This document shows positions 1 to 4,134 of a DNA stretch of 10,428 nt, one piece after another. The notes under the pieces are model-generated. The model was not told the origin of the DNA. It made no database searches and saw nothing but the letters and a program-made list of their open reading frames with translations. Within the stretch, counting starts at the first letter, position 1; each line of letters begins with the position of its first letter. A program made the translations under genes and the position numbers. Source of the DNA: Lachnoclostridium sp. UBA933 (GTDB lineage: Bacteria > Bacillota > Clostridia > Lachnospirales > Lachnospiraceae); NCBI GenBank assembly GCA_002293545.1, contig DBDL01000148.1, positions 4,943-15,370 of the forward strand, read 5' to 3'.

Positions 1-1
1 C

Positions 2-136
2 GAATCGGGACAAGTAGAGATTACCCAACTGGATTTTGATATTAAATATAAAAACTATAACAGTGCAGAAGATTTTACCGTACCGGAAGAGGCATTAAAG
101 GCAGAAGCGGCGCCGATAGGGAATATTACTGATTAA
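2..136 (+). CDS. C-terminal end of an unrecognised protein (partial)
   Basis: An open frame enters from the left edge and ends at TAA 134-136, giving 44 residues ending in APIGNITD. The visible part alternates acidic and aromatic residues (QLDFDIKYKNYN, then a stretch with EDFTVPEEALKAE). This resembles the C-terminal strand of secreted LolA-like or DUF6612-like lipoproteins of Clostridia, but that is a weak impression from the pattern and the N-terminus is outside the window. It is not the C-terminus of PyrF, which often precedes pyrK in this group. No terminator is visible between this stop and pyrK, so co-transcription with the pyr genes cannot be excluded. Confidence 0.55.
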   Translation, partial: ESGQVEITQLDFDIKYKNYNSAEDFTVPEEALKAEAAPIGNITD

Positions 137-190
137 ATGATACCGCAAAGGAAGAAATGATGTAACGTTAAGAAGAGTTTCGTATTTTAT

Positions 191-260
191 GTGAAAAGGG
201 ATTCAAGAACGGGATTATTATGTATTACGTGAAAAGGGATTCAAGAATGGGATTATTATG
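191..260 (+). repeat. Two-copy 32-bp tandem repeat ending on the pyrK start codon
   Basis: Bases 191-222 and 229-260 are identical except for one position (C210 versus T248), with a 38-bp period. Each copy begins GTGAAAAGGGATTCAAGAA and ends in GGGATTATTATG. The ATG of the second copy is the pyrK start codon, so the first copy carries a duplicate of the ribosome site and start. From ATG 220 a 13-codon frame runs to TGA 259-261, which overlaps the pyrK ATG as ATGA. The repeat is directly visible; any regulatory role is inference. Confidence 0.85.
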
Positions 261-1034
261 AAAAAAGAAAAAATAACCGCTGAAATCATAAAAATGGAAT
301 GTTTGGCTCCGGATATTTACAGTATGTGGGTGAGTGCCGGCCGGATAGCTGCCGGATCACATGCGGGGCAATTTGTATCACTGTATATGAGAGCGGGTGG
401 GGATAAGCTGTTGCCCCGCCCGATTAGTATTTGTGAAATCAACCGGGAGGAGGGACTGCTCCGCCTTGTTTTCCGTGTTGTGGGAGCGGGAACAAAAGAA
501 TTTTCGTCTTATCATGCCGGTGATGGCATATCCTTGCTCGGTCCGTTGGGGAATGGATTTCCCATTGAAAAGAAAGAAGCACTCTTAATTGGCGGAGGAA
601 TCGGAATCCCTCCGATTCTACAATTGTCGAAAGAATTGCCCGGCAAGAAAAAAATTGTACTCGGTTACCGGGACCGGGATTTATTTTTAAAAGAAGAGTT
701 TGAAAAATACGGGGATGTTTTTGTATCAACTGAAGACGGAAGCGCCGGGACAAAAGGAAATGTAATTGACGCGGCAAGGGCATACGGACTGGAAAACGGT
801 ACGGAGATTATCTATGCCTGCGGACCGCTTCCGATGCTGAAAGGTGTGAAATCCTACGGTGCCGGTTACGGAATCCCTGCGTGGATTTCGATGGAAGAAA
901 AGATGGCGTGCGGAGTAGGCGCGTGTCTTGCCTGCGTTTGCAGGACGAACCATACAGACAAGCATTCCCGTGTTAAGAATAAACGGATTTGTGCGGACGG
1001 ACCTGTTTTTGCTTCCGACGAGGCAGATTTATAG
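258..1034 (+). CDS. pyrK: Dihydroorotate dehydrogenase B, electron-transfer subunit PyrK
   Basis: PyrK passes electrons from the FMN of PyrD through a 2Fe-2S cluster and FAD to NAD+, allowing type 1B dihydroorotate dehydrogenase to use NAD in the cytosol. At 258 aa it has the usual length. The FAD-binding motif RPIS is at residues 54-57, the nucleotide-binding loop GGGIGIPP at 112-119, the YACGP motif at 186-190, and the cluster cysteines are C218, C223, C226 and C245 in the typical CGVGACLAC context; C228 is an extra cysteine. The spacing from C226 to C245 holds a basic insert (NHTDKHSRVKNKR), slightly longer than I recall for Lactococcus PyrK. The start at 258 is preceded by GGGA at 249-252. 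pyrD follows after 131 bp, so the pair is almost certainly one operon. Confidence 0.95.
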   Translation: MKKEKITAEIIKMECLAPDIYSMWVSAGRIAAGSHAGQFVSLYMRAGGDKLLPRPISICEINREEGLLRLVFRVVGAGTKEFSSYHAGDGISLLGPLGNGFPIEKKEALLIGGGIGIPPILQLSKELPGKKKIVLGYRDRDLFLKEEFEKYGDVFVSTEDGSAGTKGNVIDAARAYGLENGTEIIYACGPLPMLKGVKSYGAGYGIPAWISMEEKMACGVGACLACVCRTNHTDKHSRVKNKRICADGPVFASDEADL

Positions 1035-1049
1035 TCCGCGGAAACATAG

Positions 1050-1169
1050 ATGGAGCAGGTTATAAAGGAAAGTGATTCGCAGATGAAAGCGAAAGTGTTT
1101 CGCAAATCAATAGAAAAGCATTTCACACATCAATGCGTAAAATATGAGAGAGAACGGGGATTTTTATGA
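1050..1169 (+). CDS. Possible 39-codon leader ORF overlapping the pyrD start
   Basis: The gap between pyrK and pyrD holds an ATG-initiated frame of 39 codons (begins MEQVIKESDSQMKAKVF, ends RERGFL). Its TGA at 1167-1169 overlaps the pyrD ATG at 1166-1168 as ATGA, the arrangement used in translational coupling. No convincing ribosome site precedes ATG 1050. An internal ATG at 1083 has AAGGAAAG about 12 bases upstream. The sequence resembles no family I know, and it also contains hairpin-forming DNA, so the frame may be fortuitous. Confidence 0.2.
   Translation: MEQVIKESDSQMKAKVFRKSIEKHFTHQCVKYERERGFL
1089..1103 (+). repeat. Short hairpin in the pyrK-pyrD gap
   Basis: GCGAAA (1089-1094) and TTTCGC (1098-1103) form a perfect six-base stem with a three-base loop. 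An alternative longer pairing exists between GATTCGC at 1074-1080 and GCAAATC at 1102-1108 with one mismatch. There is no T-run after it, so it is not a normal terminator. A CATTTCACAC word and an ATGCGTAAA word follow at about 1119 and 1133; the same two words recur before pyrE. Confidence 0.45.
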
Positions 1170-2080
1170 CAGATAAACAGAATCGTCTGCAAGTGGAGTT
1201 TGCCGGACGGACATTCAGGAATCCAATCACGACCGCCTCCGGGACATTCGGTTTCGGTGCGGAATATTCGGATTTTGTGGAACTTAGCAAGCTGGGGGCA
1301 GTGACAACAAAAGGGCTTGCCAATGTTCCGTGGGAGGGAAATCCGGTGCCGAGAATCGCCGAAACCTCCGGCGGGATGTTAAATGCAATCGGGCTTCAGA
1401 ATCCGGGGATTGATACATTTTTATCAAGGGATTACCCCTATTTGAGGAGTATGGGTGCCGGTATTATCGTCAATGTTTGCGGCAAATCGGAGAAGGATTA
1501 TGTGGAAGTCGTGGAAAAACTGGCGGATACAGATGTAGAACTGCTTGAAATCAATATATCCTGTCCCAATGTAAAAGAAGGGGGAATTGCTTTCGGGCAG
1601 AATACGGCGGCGGCGGAGAGGATTACAAGAGCGGTCAAAAAAGCGGCAAAGCAGCCTGTGATGATGAAGCTGAGTCCGAACGTGACGAGCATTACCGATA
1701 TGGCAAAAGCTGCGGAAGCAGGAGGTGCCGACGCGGTTTCCCTCATTAATACACTGACGGGAATGCGGATTGATGTCCGTAAGAAAGCATTTATGCTTGC
1801 AAACAAGACGGGAGGACTGTCCGGACCCTGTATCAAGCCCATAGCAATCCGGATGGTATATGAAACAGCGAAGTCTGTAAGCATACCGGTTATGGGGATG
1901 GGCGGGGTTCATAATACGGAGGATGTTCTGGAGTTTATGATGGCGGGTGCAACGATGGTTGCCGTAGGAACGGCGAATTTTAATAATCCTTATGTCACCT
2001 CTGAAGTCATTGACGGCTTGGAAGCATATGCGGAAAAAGAAAGCATGGATCATATAAGTGAAATCATAGGTATTGTATAA
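1166..2080 (+). CDS. pyrD: Dihydroorotate dehydrogenase B (NAD+), catalytic subunit PyrD
   Basis: This FMN enzyme oxidises dihydroorotate to orotate, the fourth step of UMP synthesis, and hands the electrons to PyrK. The 304-aa TIM-barrel protein starts the barrel at NPITTASGTFGFG (19-31). The FMN/substrate lysine is in TTKGL (K49), the substrate loop is SGGMLNAIGLQNPG (68-81), and the active-site base Cys133 is in NISCPN (130-135). A cysteine here, rather than serine, marks class 1. MMKLSPN (166-172), GLSGP (217-221), and the phosphate-binding GMGG (244-247) and VAVGTA (265-270) motifs are intact. The start at 1166 is supported by GGGGA at 1156-1160. The adjacent pyrK identifies it as the 1B form. 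Confidence 0.96.
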   Translation: MTDKQNRLQVEFAGRTFRNPITTASGTFGFGAEYSDFVELSKLGAVTTKGLANVPWEGNPVPRIAETSGGMLNAIGLQNPGIDTFLSRDYPYLRSMGAGIIVNVCGKSEKDYVEVVEKLADTDVELLEINISCPNVKEGGIAFGQNTAAAERITRAVKKAAKQPVMMKLSPNVTSITDMAKAAEAGGADAVSLINTLTGMRIDVRKKAFMLANKTGGLSGPCIKPIAIRMVYETAKSVSIPVMGMGGVHNTEDVLEFMMAGATMVAVGTANFNNPYVTSEVIDGLEAYAEKESMDHISEIIGIV

Positions 2081-2089
2081 AAAGGAGAT

Positions 2090-2116
2090 CGTGTGAAATA
2101 AAAAACATTTCACACG
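2090..2116 (+). repeat. Perfect 10-bp stem hairpin just after pyrD
   Basis: CGTGTGAAAT (2090-2099) and ATTTCACACG (2107-2116) are exact reverse complements separated by AAAAAAC. The element begins ten bases after the pyrD stop. There is no T-run directly after it, so it is not an ordinary intrinsic terminator. It could stabilise mRNA ends, bind a protein, or be part of a small dispersed repeat. Confidence 0.8.
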
Positions 2117-2145
2117 TCGAATTTGTGCTTGCGCACAAATATCGA
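2117..2145 (+). repeat. Second hairpin in the pyrE leader
   Basis: ATTTGTGC (2121-2128), loop TTGC, and GCACAAAT (2133-2140) form a perfect eight-base stem. It is extended by TCGA on each side (2117-2120 and 2142-2145), with A2141 bulged, to a 12-bp stem. It abuts the preceding hairpin without a gap. Such GC-closed hairpins in an otherwise AT-rich gap are typical of dispersed intergenic repeats. The consensus of a PyrR-binding loop is not evident. Confidence 0.75.
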
Positions 2146-2186
2146 GTAATTATGCGTAAAAAACGTGCGCAGGAATGGAGAGCAAA

Positions 2187-2795
2187 ATGGAGGATTACAA
2201 AAAAGAATTTATAGAGTTTATGGTGGATTCCGGAGTTTTGAAATTCGGAGAATTCACTTTAAAAAGCGGACGTGTTTCCCCGTTTTTTATGAATGCGGGT
2301 TTGTACACGACGGGAGCCGAGCTTCGCAGACTTGGCAGGTACTATGCCGAGGCGATACACACAAAATTTGGAACAAATTTTGACATATTATTTGGTCCGG
2401 CTTACAAAGGAATTCCATTGAGTGTGGCAACGGTCACGGCATTTGACGAGCTGTACGGAAAAGAGGTCCGCTACTCATCGAACCGTAAAGAGGTAAAAGA
2501 CCACGGTGATACGGGTATTTTGCTCGGCAGTCCGATGAAAGCGGGTGACAGGGTGGTGATTATTGAAGATGTTACGACTTCCGGGAAATCAATCGAAGAG
2601 GTTTATCCGATTATCCGTGCACAGGGAGCGGTAGAAATCACGGGTTTGATGGTTTCGCTTAACCGCATGGAGAAAGGGAAAGGCGAGAAAGGAGCATTGG
2701 AGGAAATCAAAGAATCCTATGGGATATCTGCCGAGGCGATTGTTACCATGCAGGAAGTCATTGAGCATTTGTATAACTGTCCGTATAAAGGATAA
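2187..2795 (+). CDS. pyrE: Orotate phosphoribosyltransferase PyrE
   Basis: PyrE joins orotate to PRPP, giving OMP and pyrophosphate, directly downstream of the PyrK/PyrD reaction. Counted from ATG 2187 the protein is 202 aa. It has the orotate/PRPP contact FTLKSGRVSPFFMN near 23-36, GPAYKGIPL near 70-78, the flexible catalytic loop around RKEVKDHGDTG near 100-110, and the PRPP motif VVIIEDVTTSGKS at 123-135. All key residues are present. I chose ATG 2187 because GGAG at 2177-2180 sits six bases upstream and members of the family tend to begin like MEDYKKEFIEFM. An in-frame ATG at 2175 would add four residues but has poor spacing to its AGGA. A 106-bp leader with two hairpins separates it from pyrD. 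No terminator is evident after the stop. Confidence 0.95.
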   Translation: MEDYKKEFIEFMVDSGVLKFGEFTLKSGRVSPFFMNAGLYTTGAELRRLGRYYAEAIHTKFGTNFDILFGPAYKGIPLSVATVTAFDELYGKEVRYSSNRKEVKDHGDTGILLGSPMKAGDRVVIIEDVTTSGKSIEEVYPIIRAQGAVEITGLMVSLNRMEKGKGEKGALEEIKESYGISAEAIVTMQEVIEHLYNCPYKG

Positions 2796-2872
2796 ATCAT
2801 AATTGATGATACGATAAAAGAGAAGCTGGACATTTATTTCAGCCGATACGGAGTATCCGGTCAAAAGAAAGC

Positions 2873-2900
2873 TTGAAAAAAATGGCAGATGGATTATAAT
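2873..2900 (+). promoter_or_regulatory. Possible sigma-A promoter upstream of the HPt gene
   Basis: TTGAAA (2873-2878) and a consensus TATAAT (2895-2900) are separated by 16 bases, 158 bases before the HPt start. This would give the HPt gene expression independent of the pyr genes. The same bases lie within a short open frame of unknown status, so the match may be partly chance. Confidence 0.4.
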
Positions 2901-3058
2901 GGATGATATAGGTGACCTCATTGAATCTTGTGCTTTGGGTAATAAAGTGTTTGAGAAATACGGGACTTTAAAATGCAAGATGGTAAGGCGTTACTTTATA
3001 GTAAGAATCAATTAAGATGTTCATGGGATCAGGTCCGGTGAAGTGAAAGGAGCACAGG

Positions 3059-3415
3059 ATGCAGGAAGAATTTAAACAAAAGCTTTTGGATAACGGGTTT
3101 GAAATGGATAAAACACTGGCACGTTTTATGGGAAAAGAGGATTTGTATGAGAAATTTTTATTGCGTTTTCAGGACGATAAAAATATGGAAAAACTCAAAT
3201 CCGCTTATGAAAACGATAATATGGAGGAAGCTTTTTTTGCCGCACACACACTGAAAGGCGTTGTTGCCAATCTTGGTATGGAGCCTTTGCTGGAACCGTT
3301 GACACCTTTAGTAGAAAAATTCAGGGCGGGCAAAAAGGATGATGAAGCAGAAGCATACTATAATGAAGTGATAGCGTGCTATGATAACATTATAAAGATG
3401 TTGAAAAACAGATAA
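3059..3415 (+). CDS. Free-standing HPt (histidine phosphotransfer) domain protein
   Basis: This is a single-domain 118-aa phosphotransfer protein of the type that relays phosphate between receiver domains in multistep phosphorelays. The HPt signature AAHTLKGVVANLGM spans residues 61-74, with His63 the expected phosphorylation site followed by the usual K66-G67. The rest is predicted helical (an acidic N-terminal helix and a C-terminal helix ending in IIKMLKNR), fitting the four-helix bundle fold. A good ribosome site, AAAGGAG (3046-3052), supports the start. No histidine kinase or response regulator is nearby, so the partners are unknown. It may serve a hybrid kinase or diguanylate-cyclase system elsewhere. 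Its place after pyrE gives no functional hint. Confidence 0.88.
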   Translation: MQEEFKQKLLDNGFEMDKTLARFMGKEDLYEKFLLRFQDDKNMEKLKSAYENDNMEEAFFAAHTLKGVVANLGMEPLLEPLTPLVEKFRAGKKDDEAEAYYNEVIACYDNIIKMLKNR

Positions 3416-3421
3416 TTTAGG

Positions 3422-3451
3422 TAGAAACTTTTCGCATTATACGTATATAAT
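3422..3451 (+). promoter_or_regulatory. Possible promoter of the flavin-reductase-like gene
   Basis: A perfect TATAAT lies at 3446-3451, 30 bases before the start codon at 3482. The best -35 partner is a weak TAGAAA at 3422-3427 with an 18-base spacer. The short gap from the HPt stop means read-through is also possible. Confidence 0.4.
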
Positions 3452-3481
3452 AGGAAAGAACAATGTGAAAAAGGAGGGATT

Positions 3482-3982
3482 ATGAAAGAAATAACAGCGT
3501 TGGATTTCATACACAGTCCGTTTTCATTAATCGGAAACGAATGGATGTTGATTTCGGCAAAACAAGGAAACAGAACAAACAGCATGACGGCTTCATGGGG
3601 AGGATTAGGGGTCATGTGGAATAAAAATGTGGTATATACCGTAATCCGTGACAGCCGCTTTACGAAACAGCTCATTGACCATACCGATACCTTTTCAATC
3701 AGCTTTTTTGACCATGAGGAATATCAAAAGATGTATCAGTATATGGGGGCGGTATCAGGCAGGGATGAGGATAAAATTTCAAAGTCCGGGTTATCCCTGC
3801 TGTACGACGGAGAAACACCGTATTTCGGGGAAGCGGAATACACAATGTTTTGCCGGAAGTTGTGCTGTTCGCCGATAAGACCGGAAAGCTTTGCGGTGGA
3901 GTCGATCGGTCCGTCGTTTTACGGCGATAAAGATTATCATAACCTATACATTGGCGAAATTCTTAAGATTATGTCAAAGTAA
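3482..3982 (+). CDS. Flavin-reductase-like FMN-binding split-barrel protein
   Basis: This 166-aa protein matches the small flavin reductase-like family: FMN-binding split barrels that reduce flavin with NAD(P)H or act as FMN-dependent oxidoreductases in the cytosol. The hallmark NSMTASWGGLGVMWNK (33-48) is the phosphate/isoalloxazine-contacting segment of the fold. The later VSGRDEDKIS (91-100) and the closing strand YHNLYIGEI (152-160) also fit. The start is well supported by AAGGAGG at 3471-3477. Cysteines at 124, 128 and 129 are notable but form no recognised metal motif. The substrate cannot be told from sequence. The gene stands between the HPt gene and a secreted-protein gene, probably as its own unit. 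Confidence 0.85.
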   Translation: MKEITALDFIHSPFSLIGNEWMLISAKQGNRTNSMTASWGGLGVMWNKNVVYTVIRDSRFTKQLIDHTDTFSISFFDHEEYQKMYQYMGAVSGRDEDKISKSGLSLLYDGETPYFGEAEYTMFCRKLCCSPIRPESFAVESIGPSFYGDKDYHNLYIGEILKIMSK

Positions 3983-4064
3983 TGTCGCCGCAGTGTAGAA
4001 ATATCGGCAGAACAGCGTCTGTTCAAGGCGCAGATGGAAAATATTAAGAAATGTTAAAATGAGC

Positions 4065-4093
4065 TTTACAAACTTAAAGAAATCATATATAAT
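4065..4093 (+). promoter_or_regulatory. Strong sigma-A promoter of the 979-aa secreted protein
   Basis: TTTACA (4065-4070) and TATAAT (4088-4093) are separated by exactly 17 bases. They lie 42 bases before the ATG at 4135, leaving a short leader with the strong ribosome site AAGGAGGA at 4123-4130. This is the best promoter in the window. Confidence 0.75.
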
Positions 4094-4134
4094 GATCTGT
4101 GTAACTGAAAATTTCATTCATTAAGGAGGAAGAA

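Noticed and set aside
1..257. PyrR-type attenuator or promoter for the pyr cluster
   Set aside because: No terminator hairpin, PyrR loop consensus or convincing -35/-10 pair was found. The operon promoter is probably outside the window or weakly conserved.
1424..2113. 229-codon frame on the minus strand opposite pyrD
   Set aside because: It lies wholly over pyrD, whose motifs are intact. Its Cys/His/Arg-rich composition is typical of a shadow frame.
2589..2978. 129-codon minus-strand frame covering the 3' end of pyrE
   Set aside because: It overlaps conserved pyrE sequence and has no ribosome site or recognisable motif.
4010..4024. GAACAG-CGT-CTGTTC hairpin after the flavin-reductase-like gene
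   Set aside because: The stem is only six bases and there is no following T-run, so it does not qualify as a terminator.
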